Assembly (NCBI RefSeq): GCF_003044935.1
Contig: NZ_POXP01000002.1
Span: 1-64,000 of the forward strand
DNA length: 64,000 nucleotides
Source: Neisseria subflava
GTDB taxonomy: Bacteria > Pseudomonadota > Gammaproteobacteria > Burkholderiales > Neisseriaceae
Direction: 5' to 3'
Shown: piece by piece, positions 9,285 to 17,700 of the stretch
Numbering within the stretch: the stretch's first letter is position 1
Layout of the letters: every line of letters starts with the position of its first letter
The notes under the pieces: model-generated
Told to the model about the DNA's origin: nothing
What the model saw: the letters and a program-made list of their open reading frames with translations, nothing else
Databases searched by the model: none
Program-made: the position numbers and the translations under genes

Positions 9285-9360
9285 GGTCCGACCTTTTAAA
9301 AAGGATTAATCGTTTCTTCTCTATATTTATTATTCAGACGGCCTGGAGAGTTAGCCTTTT

Positions 9361-10095
9361 TTATTTTGTCTGCGTCAGCGAATCCAAAAAGTCAAAGAGT
9401 TTGGCATTCATTTCACTGAAATCCGCCGCTTCGATTTTATCCGGATGCTGGACATAAGTTTGGGCTTGGCTTTGTTCGGCCACATTTTCGCGTCCGTCCA
9501 CCGCAATCAGCAGCCCGACGGCTTCATGGTCAAACTCCAAATGGGCCTGGAAGGCATAATGTTTGGGCGCAAAACGGATAATCTGGCGCGGACAGCCTTT
9601 GCTGGTTGCCAACACAACCGCCTTATCCGTCAAACCGGGCATATCACCGTGCCAATGGCCGGTATTCAGGGTTTTGCCCAACAGGGAAACATGGGCATCC
9701 GCCAAACCTTCCGCCGTCAGCTCAATCGGATAAATGCCGATTTCACGCTCAGGGCTGCGTGTGTGGCGCGCGCCGTAGGCAACGGATAAAAGCTGCGCAC
9801 CCAAACACACGCCGACAATATATTTATCCGCCACCATCGCCTGACGCATCAGGCACAGCTCTGATTCGGGGTCGTAATACGGGAATGCCTGCCTGTCTTC
9901 ATCAGGCGATTGCGGCCCGCCCATCACAATCAAAAAATCTATATCATCCACATTGTCAGGCAGGGTTTCCCTTTCGTACACTTTGGTTGTACTGATGTTA
10001 TGTCCGCGCCATTGCGCCCATTTCAAATATGCTCCCGGCACTTCAAATGCCTCGTGCAAGATGAAATGGATATTTAACTTATTCGGATTTTGCAT
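9361..10095 (-). CDS. Class I glutamine amidotransferase-like protein
   Basis: The 244-residue protein shows the amidotransferase fold. It has an oxyanion segment VMGGPQSPDE, a nucleophile elbow GVCLGAQLLS (Cys near residue 97) and a distal His/Glu pair in AFQAHLEFD. It resembles stand-alone family members such as E. coli YfeJ rather than a synthetase-linked subunit. The partner and product are not known. It ends 43 bp before the fis stop region on the same strand and may be co-transcribed with dusB-fis. Confidence 0.85.
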   Translation of the reverse strand: MQNPNKLNIHFILHEAFEVPGAYLKWAQWRGHNISTTKVYERETLPDNVDDIDFLIVMGGPQSPDEDRQAFPYYDPESELCLMRQAMVADKYIVGVCLGAQLLSVAYGARHTRSPEREIGIYPIELTAEGLADAHVSLLGKTLNTGHWHGDMPGLTDKAVVLATSKGCPRQIIRFAPKHYAFQAHLEFDHEAVGLLIAVDGRENVAEQSQAQTYVQHPDKIEAADFSEMNAKLFDFLDSLTQTK

Positions 10096-10138
10096 TGTTA
10101 TTTCTCCTTCGACCGTCAGGACGGATTGCCCTGCCGCA

Positions 10139-10378
10139 TTACAGCATACCGTGCTGTTGTAATTTTTTACGCAGGGTATTGCGGTTCAAACCCAAAATAA
10201 CCGCCGCTTTAGACTGGTTGCCGCCGCATTGCTCCATCACGCAGGCAAGCATCGGCTTTTCCACTTGATGCAATACCATATCATACACGCCGCAAGGTTC
10301 CGTACCATCCAAGTCTTTGAAGTATTGTCGTAAGTTTTGTTCAATACATTGCGCAATGTCAGTCGTCGTTTGATTCAT
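10139..10378 (-). CDS. fis: Fis-type DNA-binding protein
   Basis: The 79-residue protein is a short Fis homologue. The C-terminal helix-turn-helix reads CGGNQSKAAVILGLNRNTLR, the conserved Fis family sequence. Fis bends DNA and affects chromosome structure, rRNA promoters and recombination. It lies directly downstream of dusB (54-bp gap), the same order as the dusB-fis operon known in enterobacteria. Length is slightly below the E. coli protein (98 residues); the missing part is the N-terminal hairpin region. Confidence 0.93.
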   Translation of the reverse strand: MNQTTTDIAQCIEQNLRQYFKDLDGTEPCGVYDMVLHQVEKPMLACVMEQCGGNQSKAAVILGLNRNTLRKKLQQHGML

Positions 10379-10432
10379 CGTGATTGTCTTTCTTTAGATT
10401 TGTTTTTAAATGATGAGGCCGTCTGAAACTCT

Positions 10433-11437
10433 TCAGCCTTCCCGATAATGGCATACCCAACGGTTGGTTTTTTCTGAAAGTATTTCAAGATAGGCGGCAA
10501 TGGTATCGTATTGTGCCGCAGCACTATCCAAGCGGTTGATTTCCCGGCGTGTTTGCTCTCCGTCGGGCATTTCATCGATGTACCAGCCGATGTGTTTGCG
10601 GGCGATGCGTACGCCGGCAATTTCGCCATAAAATTCATGCATGGCGCGGATGTGGTTCAAAATGGTGGCGTTGCATTCTGCCAAGCTCAAGGCCGGCGGC
10701 AAAACGCCGTGTTCGGCGTAATGTTTTAAATCACGGAAAAGCCACGGCCTGCCTTGTGCGCCGCGCCCTATCATGATGCCGTCGGCGGCGGTTTGTTTGA
10801 GGACGGCGGCGGCTTTTTGCGGCGAAGTAATATCGCCGTTAACCCAAACGGGAATGTTCAGACGGCCTTTGGTTTCGGCAATCAGTTCGTAACGCGCTTC
10901 GCCTTTGTACATTTGCGTGCGTGTACGTCCGTGGATGGCAAGGGCTGCGATGCCTGATTCTTCGGCAATTTTGGCGATGGTCGGCAAGTTTTGATGTTCG
11001 TCATGCCAGCCCAAACGGGTTTTGAGGGTAACGGGTACGTCCACCGCGTTGACAACGGCTGCCAAGATTTCGGCAACCAACGGCTCGTTTTGCATCAATG
11101 CGCTGCCTGCCTGAACATTGCAGACTTTTTTGGCCGGACAGCCCATGTTTATATCAATGACCTGCGCGCCCAAGCCGACATTGTAACGCGCGGCTTCCGC
11201 CATCTGCTGCGGATCGCTGCCGGCAATCTGCACGGCCACCACTCCGCCCTCGCCTTCAAAATCGCTACGGCGCAAGGTTTTTTTGGTATGGCGCAAGCTC
11301 GGATCGCTGGTCAGCATTTCGCATACCGCCCACCCTGCGCCAAACTCGCGGCAAATCCGGCGGAACGGTTTGTCCGTAATGCCTGCCATGGGGGCAAGTG
11401 CGATAGGATTGTCAATGAAATAGCCGCCGATGTGCAT
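10433..11437 (-). CDS. dusB: tRNA-dihydrouridine synthase B
   Basis: The 334-residue FMN enzyme reduces specific uridines in the tRNA D-loop. Motifs visible are LAPMAGITDKPFRR near the start (FMN site), NMGCPAKKVC (catalytic Cys at about residue 100), HGRTRTQMYKG and GIMIGRGAQGRPWLF. It is followed by fis in the same direction. A region with an inverted DUS at 11520-11556 separates it from the upstream gene. Confidence 0.96.
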   Translation of the reverse strand: MHIGGYFIDNPIALAPMAGITDKPFRRICREFGAGWAVCEMLTSDPSLRHTKKTLRRSDFEGEGGVVAVQIAGSDPQQMAEAARYNVGLGAQVIDINMGCPAKKVCNVQAGSALMQNEPLVAEILAAVVNAVDVPVTLKTRLGWHDEHQNLPTIAKIAEESGIAALAIHGRTRTQMYKGEARYELIAETKGRLNIPVWVNGDITSPQKAAAVLKQTAADGIMIGRGAQGRPWLFRDLKHYAEHGVLPPALSLAECNATILNHIRAMHEFYGEIAGVRIARKHIGWYIDEMPDGEQTRREINRLDSAAAQYDTIAAYLEILSEKTNRWVCHYREG

Positions 11438-11519
11438 GATGTTTGCGCCAAATTGAAAGGGCTGAAATTGTACAATTTTTAAGCAACTTTTCCAATCGTA
11501 TTTACATGTTACACAATGA

Positions 11520-11556
11520 AAAAGGCCGTCTGAAACTGAGTTTCAGACGGCCTTTT
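11520..11556 (-). terminator. Inverted DUS pair, terminator of the M50-like gene
   Basis: AAAAGGCCGTCTGAAACT pairs with its complement over 11520-11556. It sits 13 bp beyond the stop of the site-2-protease-like gene and 83 bp upstream of dusB. Confidence 0.7.
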
Positions 11557-11568
11557 CAGCCACAACAT

Positions 11569-12219
11569 TCAAATAAACAACATGACAACCATCCCCACTG
11601 CGTCCTGAATCATAGCAATAATCGGCCAAATCAGTTTGGCCAGCAGGCCGGTAAACAACAGAATCAGGATAATCCATGTGCCGTATGGCTCGATTTTACG
11701 GAACTGCATGGACTGTTTGGCATTGAGGAAGGTATCGATAAAAATACCGCCGTCCCAAGGCAAAATCGGAATCAGGCTGAATGCGACCCAAATCGAGTTC
11801 ACCATCACACCGTAACCGGCCATCTGCGCCAACGGCGCTTGATACGATTCAGGCACATACGCGGCAAGTACGACGACAAAGCCCCAGAAGAATGCCAAAA
11901 TCAGATTGGCAATCGGGCCTGAAATCGACACCCAACGCCACGCGCGGCGCGGATCGCGGAAATTGCGCGAATCGATGGGCATGGGGCGCGCCCAGCCGAA
12001 CAGAAAACTGCCTATCATCAGACACACCAGCGGCACGACAATCGTACCGACAGGGTCGATGTGCGGCAGCGGATTGAGCGTCAAACGCCCAAGCTGCTCG
12101 CCGGTATGGTCGCCCCAATAACGCGCCGTATAACCGCGTGCCACTTCGCGCACGGTAATGGCCAACAACACGGGCAATACTGCCAGCAGAAATACGCCTA
12201 AATCAAAATTTGCAAACAT
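11569..12219 (-). CDS. Site-2-protease (M50)-like membrane protein lacking HExxH
   Basis: The start at 12219 (MFANFDLGVFLLA) is chosen because AAGGAA lies just upstream, giving 216 residues. The family normally has a zinc site HExxH in its first helix and a distal NPxPxLDGG. The surrounding family sequence is present: ARYWGD, RLTLNPLPHIDPVGT, SGPIANLILA, ILPWDGGIF. The HExxH position reads REVAR (codons CGC GAA GTG GCA CGC), so both metal-binding histidines are arginine. The protein is therefore probably not an active metalloprotease of the usual kind. Five to six membrane segments are expected. Confidence 0.85.
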   Translation of the reverse strand: MFANFDLGVFLLAVLPVLLAITVREVARGYTARYWGDHTGEQLGRLTLNPLPHIDPVGTIVVPLVCLMIGSFLFGWARPMPIDSRNFRDPRRAWRWVSISGPIANLILAFFWGFVVVLAAYVPESYQAPLAQMAGYGVMVNSIWVAFSLIPILPWDGGIFIDTFLNAKQSMQFRKIEPYGTWIILILLFTGLLAKLIWPIIAMIQDAVGMVVMLFI

Positions 12220-12239
12220 GTTTTTCCTTATCAAACACG

Positions 12240-12274
12240 CCGTCTGAAAACACAAAATATCCTTTCAGACGGCC
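12240..12274. repeat. Inverted DUS pair
   Basis: GCCGTCTGAAA (12240-12250) and TTTCAGACGGC (12264-12274) flank 13 bp between the M50-like gene and the gene remnant at 12282-12374. It can act as a terminator for that remnant. Confidence 0.55.
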
Positions 12275-12281
12275 TGAGGCT

Positions 12282-12374
12282 TTAATCTTCCTGTTTTTTG
12301 TCCGAACCGAAAGACTCTTTCAGCTCTCGCCAAGTAATGCCTTTACCTTGCGGATTCAGCTTGAAGACCGGTTC
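12282..12374 (-). pseudogene. Orphan C-terminal gene fragment
   Basis: A 30-residue reading frame (EPVFKLNPQGKGITWRELK..., ending KKQED) looks like the charged tail of a real protein. It has no start codon, and a stop lies upstream in frame. Usual spacing to a following gene (63 bp) and a DUS after the stop support a former gene end. The family is not recognised. The 150 bp upstream (12375-12523) carry a short open frame of 62 codons with no recognisable domain. I see no other gene in 12220-12591. Confidence 0.4.
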
Positions 12375-12523
12375 ACTACAAAGTAATGGCGGATATCTTT
12401 AATAAAAGGCCTGTCATACTGAAATTTAACACGTAGAACCGATTCCATAAAGGCTTTCCAACAGCATGATTTATTGCTTCTCGCTATCATACCCAATTCG
12501 ATCGCCCTATCTATTTTAAGCCT

Positions 12524-12565
12524 AAAGGCCGTCTGAAACTTCAAATCCAGTTTCAGACGGCCTTT
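12524..12565 (-). terminator. Inverted DUS pair, terminator of glnA
   Basis: AAAGGCCGTCTGAAACT (12524-12540) and its complement (12549-12565) form a 17-bp stem 27 bp after the glnA stop. Confidence 0.75.
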
Positions 12566-12591
12566 GATTTCCTATTTAAAATGTTTCAGCT

Positions 12592-14010
12592 TTACAGGCT
12601 GTAATACATTTCAAATTCCAGCGGGTGCGGCGCCATGCGGATACGGCGTACGTCTTCTTCTTTGAAGGCGATGTAGCTGTCGATCCAATCTTTGCTGAAC
12701 ACTCCGCCGCGCAGGAGGAATTCGTGGTCGGCTTTGAGGGCGGCCAGTGCTTCTTCCAAAGAGGCGCAAACGGTTGGCACCAATGCATCTTCTTCCGGAG
12801 GCAGATCGTAGAGGTTTTTATCGGCAGGGTCGCCCGGATGGATTTTGTTTTGAATACCGTCCAAACCGGCCATCAACAAAGCGGAAAATGCCAAGTATGG
12901 GTTGGCGGTCGGATCAGGGAAACGCGCTTCAATGCGGCGTGCCTTGCTGCTGTTTACGGACGGAATGCGGATGGAAGCGGAACGGTTTTTGGCGGAGTAG
13001 GCCAGTTTGGTCGGCGCTTCAAAATGCGGCACGAGGCGTTTGTAGGAGTTGGTGGACGGATTGGTAATCGCGTTCAGGGCTTTGGCGTGTTTGATGATGC
13101 CGCCAATGTAGTAGAGAGCGGTATCGCTCAAACCGGCGTAGCCGTCGCCGGCAAACAGGTTTTGACCGTCTTTCCAGATGGATTGGTGGACGTGCATGCC
13201 GCTGCCGTTGTCGCCCATGATGGGTTTGGGCATGAAAGTGGCGGTTTTGCCGAAGTTGTGGGCGACGTTTTGGATAACATATTTCATGTCTTGGGTTTGG
13301 TCGGCGCGTTTGACCAAGGTGGCGAAACGCGTGCCGATTTCCATTTGGCTGCCGGTACCGACTTCACTGTGGTGCACTTCCACTTCGATGCCGAGTTCTT
13401 CCAAAATATTGACCATGGCAGAACGCAGGTCTTGGCCGCAGTCAATCGGTGCAACAGGGGCGTAGCCGCCTTTGACGGCCGGGCGGTGGCCGGTGTTTTG
13501 ACCGTCCAAATGCAGGCCGCTTGACCATGCACCGCTTTCGGACGTGATTTCGTAACGGGTTTTGTGCATGTCGGTTTCAAATTCTACGCCGTCAAAAACG
13601 AAGAATTCAGGCTCAGGGCCGAAGTAGGCGGTATCGCCGATACCGGAAGATTTCAAATAGGCTTCGGCGCGGCGTGCGATGGAGCGCGGGTCGCGGTCGT
13701 AGCCTTGACCGTCGGCCGGATCGATAACGTCGCAGGTAAAGACAACGGTGGTATCGTCGTAGAAAGGATCGACGAAGGCTGTAGATGCATCGGGACGCAA
13801 CTGCATATCTGAAGCCTGAATGCCTTTCCAGCCGCCGATGGACGAACCGTCAAACGCCTGACCGTTTTCAAACCATTCTTCGGGATCGTCGAGGACGATG
13901 CGGGCGGGTACGGTAAAGTGGTGCTGCTTGCCTTTGGTATCGGTAAAGCGCAAATCTACGAAGCGGGCTTCGCTTTCTTCAATCAGTTTTACAGCGTCTT
14001 TGATGGACAT
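12592..14010 (-). CDS. glnA: Glutamine synthetase, type I
   Basis: The 472-residue enzyme makes glutamine from glutamate, ammonia and ATP, and forms a dodecamer in the cytosol. Family signatures seen: [12 protein letters not shown] near residue 52, the ATP-loop [16 protein letters not shown] near 263, and NRSASIRIP near 342. The tyrosine that is adenylylated in GSI-beta enzymes is present in NLYDLPPEE (about residue 399). Activity is thus likely tuned by GlnE-type adenylylation. No ntrBC genes adjoin it. Confidence 0.97.
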   Translation of the reverse strand: MSIKDAVKLIEESEARFVDLRFTDTKGKQHHFTVPARIVLDDPEEWFENGQAFDGSSIGGWKGIQASDMQLRPDASTAFVDPFYDDTTVVFTCDVIDPADGQGYDRDPRSIARRAEAYLKSSGIGDTAYFGPEPEFFVFDGVEFETDMHKTRYEITSESGAWSSGLHLDGQNTGHRPAVKGGYAPVAPIDCGQDLRSAMVNILEELGIEVEVHHSEVGTGSQMEIGTRFATLVKRADQTQDMKYVIQNVAHNFGKTATFMPKPIMGDNGSGMHVHQSIWKDGQNLFAGDGYAGLSDTALYYIGGIIKHAKALNAITNPSTNSYKRLVPHFEAPTKLAYSAKNRSASIRIPSVNSSKARRIEARFPDPTANPYLAFSALLMAGLDGIQNKIHPGDPADKNLYDLPPEEDALVPTVCASLEEALAALKADHEFLLRGGVFSKDWIDSYIAFKEEDVRRIRMAPHPLEFEMYYSL

Positions 14011-14198
14011 CTTCAGCTCCTGAGGGATTGGGTTTAATTTGTTATTCTATCACGGTAAGGCCGTCTGAAATACATCAGGGCACCCGTTTTTACGCAATGA
14101 AATATAGTTTCAGACGGCAAGATTGTCAACAATATGCTTCGGTTTGCCCGTTCCCACGCGGAATGCCCGCCCTTTTGTCCGAATGCCGACAAAACAAA

Positions 14199-14227
14199 TG
14201 CCGTCTGAAAGCAGCTCAGACGGCATC
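14199..14227 (-). terminator. Inverted AT-type DUS pair
   Basis: ATGCCGTCTGA (14199-14209) and TCAGACGGCAT (14217-14227) form a hairpin with a 7-nt loop 21 bp beyond the adhesin-E-like gene. This is the ATGCCGTCTGAA dialect, rarer than the AG form in this window. A wider AG-type pair spans about 14057-14118 upstream of glnA. Confidence 0.6.
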
Positions 14228-14248
14228 TGTTGTTTGGTTTGAAAACGG

Positions 14249-14641
14249 TCAGCGAGGATAGCGGTTGCAGACAAATTTGTACATACTCTCTCCACGCGTA
14301 CCGGGAATAACATATTCCCATTCGGCATAGGATGGCGTATAAGAACCGATATAGTTTCCCGATTCGGAATACATCGTTGCCGTCAAAACCCTACGACGTC
14401 CACCACTGCAATCCATTTCTACCAACATTTTATTTATATTATAAAATTTTCCATTGCCATACTTTTGCGGCTTGACAAACAGTATTTCAAACCATGCTCT
14501 ATTGTCCGTACGGCTGTCTGCATCACCAAATGTGGCAGCAGTATTGTCACTGCTACTAATACCTACCAACACCAAATCCGCCGCCACCGCCGGCGCTGTC
14601 AACCCTAATGCAAATACTGCCAAGCACAATATCTTTTTCAT
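14249..14641 (-). CDS. Surface-adhesin E-like secreted protein
   Basis: The start at 14641 (MKKILCLAVFALGLTAPAVA) follows a GAAAGGGG Shine-Dalgarno and gives 130 residues; an upstream ATG at 14665 is less likely. A Sec signal peptide is cleaved after AVA. The mature protein has the adhesin-E-type layout: DNRAWFEILF, a MLVEMDCSGG segment with one cysteine, a TATMYSESGNYI strand and a C-terminal MYKFVCNRYP with the partner cysteine. Members bind host proteins in some pathogens; here only the fold is suggested. A 21-bp duplication lies in its promoter region. Confidence 0.65.
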   Translation of the reverse strand: MKKILCLAVFALGLTAPAVAADLVLVGISSSDNTAATFGDADSRTDNRAWFEILFVKPQKYGNGKFYNINKMLVEMDCSGGRRRVLTATMYSESGNYIGSYTPSYAEWEYVIPGTRGESMYKFVCNRYPR

Positions 14642-14670
14642 GTCCGCCCCTTTCGTTCTTGTCAAGAAAA

Positions 14671-14712
14671 TAAAGTTAAATTGTAAAAAAATAAAGTTAA
14701 ATTGTAAAAAGA
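14671..14712. repeat. 21-bp tandem duplication upstream of the adhesin-E-like gene
   Basis: TAAAGTTAAATTGTAAAAA is repeated head to tail (14671-14691 and 14692-14712, one difference at the end). It lies 30-70 bp upstream of the start codon, where promoter elements are expected. Confidence 0.75.
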
Positions 14713-14834
14713 AAACGACTTTTTTTCAAGAAACAAATATTCCATCATGCTACCTGACAACCGTTTCAGACGACATCGTTTCCATCTGTACGCCGCCGTT
14801 ATAAAATAGCCGTCCCGTCTTTTGGAACACGACC

Positions 14835-15644
14835 ATGACTACCCTCCCCCGTTACGCCGTTTTCGGCAATCCCGTTGCACACAGTAAATCGCCGCAAATT
14901 CATCAGCAGTTTGCGCTGCAAGAAGGCGCGACCATCGAATATGAGCGAATTTGCGCCGAAATCGACGGTTTTGCCGAGGCTGTTGCGGCGTTTCGTGCCG
15001 AGGGTGGGCAAGGTGCGAATGTGACCGTCCCGTTCAAGCAGGAAGCTTTTGCGCTGGCAGACGAACATTCCGAACGCGCTTTGGCTGCCGGCGCGGTCAA
15101 TACGCTGGTGTGGTTGGAAGACGGCAGAATACGCGGCGACAATACCGACGGTATCGGTTTGGCCAACGACATCACGCAGGTCAAAAATATTGCCATCGAA
15201 GGCAAAACCATTTTGCTTTTGGGCGCAGGCGGCGCGGTGCGCGGCGTGATTCCTGTTTTGAAAGAACACCGCACTGCCCGTATCGTCATTGCCAACCGTA
15301 CCCACGCCAAAGCCGAGGAATTGGCGCGGCTTTTTGACATTGAAGCCGTCCCGATGGCGGATTTGAACGGCGGTTTCGATATCATTATCAACGGCACGTC
15401 CGGCGGCTTGAGCGGTCAGCTTCCTGCCGTCAGCCCTGAAATTTTCCGCAACTGCCGCCTTGCCTACGATATGGTTTACGGCGAAGCGGCGCAGGCGTTT
15501 TTGAACTTTGCCCAAAGCAACGGCGCGGCCGAAGTTTCAGACGGCCTGGGCATGCTGGTCGGTCAGGCTGCTGCCTCCTACCATATTTGGCGCGGATTTA
15601 CGCCCGATATCCGCCCCGTTATCGAATACATGAAAGCCCTGTAA
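14835..15644 (+). CDS. aroE: Shikimate 5-dehydrogenase
   Basis: The 269-residue NADPH enzyme reduces 3-dehydroshikimate in aromatic amino acid synthesis. Seen: the shikimate-binding [12 protein letters not shown] at the N-terminus, [12 protein letters not shown] with the catalytic Lys, NTDGIGL, and the NADPH glycine loop [15 protein letters not shown] is embedded in the coding sequence near 15535 (VSDGLG). The next gene, mtgA, starts 3 bp after the stop, so the two are likely co-transcribed. Confidence 0.97.
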   Translation: MTTLPRYAVFGNPVAHSKSPQIHQQFALQEGATIEYERICAEIDGFAEAVAAFRAEGGQGANVTVPFKQEAFALADEHSERALAAGAVNTLVWLEDGRIRGDNTDGIGLANDITQVKNIAIEGKTILLLGAGGAVRGVIPVLKEHRTARIVIANRTHAKAEELARLFDIEAVPMADLNGGFDIIINGTSGGLSGQLPAVSPEIFRNCRLAYDMVYGEAAQAFLNFAQSNGAAEVSDGLGMLVGQAAASYHIWRGFTPDIRPVIEYMKAL

Positions 15645-15646
15645 CC

Positions 15647-16348
15647 ATGTTCCGCATCATCAAATGGCTGATTGCCCTGCCCATCGGCATCTTCATTTTC
15701 TTCAACGCTTATGTGTACGGCAACATCATTACCTACCGCGCCGTCGCGCCCAGCAAAACTGCCTTCATGTCCATGCGCATGAGCCAATTTGCAAAAGAAG
15801 GCCGCGATGTCGAGCTGGATTACCGCTGGGTGCCTTACGACCAAATTTCCGTCAACCTCAAAAAAGCCCTGATTGCTTCCGAAGACGCCAACTTTGCCGA
15901 ACACAGTGGCTTTGACTGGAACGGCATCAAATACGCCATGAAACGCAATAAACAAAGCGGCGAAGTCAAAGCCGGCGGTTCGACCATCAGCCAACAGCTG
16001 GCGAAAAACCTGTTTCTCAACGAAAGCCGCAGCTACATCCGCAAAGGCGAAGAAGCGGCGATTACCGCGATGATGGAAGCTGTTACCGACAAAGACCGCA
16101 TTTTTGAGCTGTATTTAAACTCAATTGAATGGCACTACGGCGTATTCGGCGCGGAAGCGGCATCCCAGTATTTCTACAAGAAACCTGCCTCCGCCCTCAC
16201 CCGCCAACAAGCCGCCAAGCTCACGGCACGCGTTCCGGCTCCGCTGTTTTACGCAGACCACCCTAAGAGCAAACGGATGCACAACAAAACCAATATCATC
16301 CTGCGCCGGATGGGTTCGGCAGAATTACCTGAAAGCGATATGGATTAA
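15647..16348 (+). CDS. mtgA: Monofunctional biosynthetic peptidoglycan transglycosylase
   Basis: The start at 15647 (MFRIIKWLIALPIGIF) avoids overlap with aroE and gives 233 residues, normal for the family. One N-terminal membrane anchor is followed by a GT51 domain. It has the catalytic EDANFAEHSGFDW motif and GGSTISQQLAKNLFL. It polymerises lipid II glycan strands in the periplasm and has no transpeptidase domain. It directly follows aroE. Confidence 0.95.
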   Translation: MFRIIKWLIALPIGIFIFFNAYVYGNIITYRAVAPSKTAFMSMRMSQFAKEGRDVELDYRWVPYDQISVNLKKALIASEDANFAEHSGFDWNGIKYAMKRNKQSGEVKAGGSTISQQLAKNLFLNESRSYIRKGEEAAITAMMEAVTDKDRIFELYLNSIEWHYGVFGAEAASQYFYKKPASALTRQQAAKLTARVPAPLFYADHPKSKRMHNKTNIILRRMGSAELPESDMD

Positions 16349-16353
16349 TGAAG

Positions 16354-16382
16354 AAGGCCGTCTGAACATTTCAGACGGCCTT
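16354..16382. terminator. Inverted DUS pair between convergent mtgA and pncB
   Basis: AAGGCCGTCTGA and TCAGACGGCCTT (16354-16365, 16371-16382) with a 5-nt loop and T-rich flank can end transcription from both sides. Confidence 0.7.
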
Positions 16383-16387
16383 TATTT

Positions 16388-17608
16388 TTAGGCTTTCTCT
16401 TCCGGATCCGGTACGTCAAACACTTGGCGCAGGTAAGCGAGGAAGGTGTTGTTGGTGGTCATGGTTTTGCCCGGGGAGTCGGAGAGCTTGGCGACGGATT
16501 GGCCGTTACACTCGACGAGCTTCAAGACAATGTTCAAAGGTGTGTGTCCCAAGTCGTTGGTCAGATTGGTACCGATACCGAAACTGGTTTTGAAACGGTC
16601 TTTGAAGTATTGGTGCAACGCCCATGAACGCTCAATATCGAGGCCGTCTGAAAAGGTCAGCATTTTGGTGCGGCTGTCGATTTTGAGTTTTTTGTAATGC
16701 TCGTAGGCTTTGTCGCCCCAAATATAAGGATCGCCGCTGTCATGACGCAGGCCGTCGAAGAGTTTGGCGAAGTAAAGATCGAAATCGCGCAAGAAGGCAT
16801 CCATGCCGACCACATCGGTCAGGGCGATACCGAGGTCGCCGCGGTATTCGTGTACCCAGCTTTCCAGCGCGGCTTTTTGGAAATTGCGCAAACGTACGTC
16901 CAAGGCTTGGAAGGCTTGGAGGAACTCGTGCGCCATGGTGCCGATGGGTGTGATGCCGAGTTTTTTGGCCAGATAAACGTTGCTGGTACCGCGCACGATA
17001 TCAGGAGCGGCTTCCAGCAAGGTACGGATAACGTGTTCCTGCCATGCAAGGGTATAGCGGCGGCGCGTACCGAAATCGGAAATCAGGAACGGCGGATCAT
17101 TCGGATTTTGAGTGGCCGCAATTTCTTTCAGCTGTTGCGCTTTGGCCTGCAAACGGCGCTCACCCTCTTCGATGACGGCAGGCGTTTCCAAGCGGCGGAA
17201 ATAGAGTTCGTTGACGATGGCAAGAATGAAAATCTCGAAGAACATCGCCTGTACCATCGGGCCTTCGATGCGGATATTCAGACGGCCTTGGTCGTCGGGG
17301 CTGACTCGGACGAAGCGGCGTTGGAGTTGGAAAAGTTCGAGATAATCGACAAAATCGCTTTTGATAAAACGCAGGCTGCGCAAATAGTCGAGTTCGTCAT
17401 GGGTAAAGCGCAGCTGGCACAGGGCGTCGAGCTCGCGTTCCAAGTCTTCTTGAATATCGGCCAGCGGATACACCATCTCTTTGTTGCGGCAGCGGAATTC
17501 GTAGAGGCTGTGGGTTTGCGGGAATTGGTGCAACACGACTTGCAGCATGGTGAATTTGTACAGGTCGGTATCAAGCAGGGATTGGATAATGGGCTGATGA
17601 GCAGACAT
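16388..17608 (-). CDS. pncB: Nicotinate phosphoribosyltransferase
   Basis: The 406-residue enzyme joins nicotinate and PRPP with ATP in NAD salvage. The sequence starts [20 protein letters not shown], with the conserved DLYKFTM motif. It holds [21 protein letters not shown] and the phosphate-site region [11 protein letters not shown] and [11 protein letters not shown]. Length is typical. It stands alone between inverted DUS terminators. Confidence 0.96.
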   Translation of the reverse strand: MSAHQPIIQSLLDTDLYKFTMLQVVLHQFPQTHSLYEFRCRNKEMVYPLADIQEDLERELDALCQLRFTHDELDYLRSLRFIKSDFVDYLELFQLQRRFVRVSPDDQGRLNIRIEGPMVQAMFFEIFILAIVNELYFRRLETPAVIEEGERRLQAKAQQLKEIAATQNPNDPPFLISDFGTRRRYTLAWQEHVIRTLLEAAPDIVRGTSNVYLAKKLGITPIGTMAHEFLQAFQALDVRLRNFQKAALESWVHEYRGDLGIALTDVVGMDAFLRDFDLYFAKLFDGLRHDSGDPYIWGDKAYEHYKKLKIDSRTKMLTFSDGLDIERSWALHQYFKDRFKTSFGIGTNLTNDLGHTPLNIVLKLVECNGQSVAKLSDSPGKTMTTNNTFLAYLRQVFDVPDPEEKA

Positions 17609-17656
17609 AAGCTTTCTCTGAGTAAACGTGGGCGTTGAGGTATCGATTTTAATGGA

Positions 17657-17694
17657 AAAGGCCGTCTGAAAGAAACCTTATTCAGACGGCCTTT
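17657..17694 (-). terminator. Inverted DUS pair, terminator of the M23 gene
   Basis: AAAGGCCGTCTGAA (17657-17670) and TTCAGACGGCCTTT (17681-17694) lie 6 bp after the M23 peptidase stop. Confidence 0.7.
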
Positions 17695-17700
17695 ATCTTA

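Noticed and set aside
8691-9299. Plus-strand frame rich in Arg, His and Gln
   Set aside because: Antisense of the EamA gene; composition is typical of a complementary frame.
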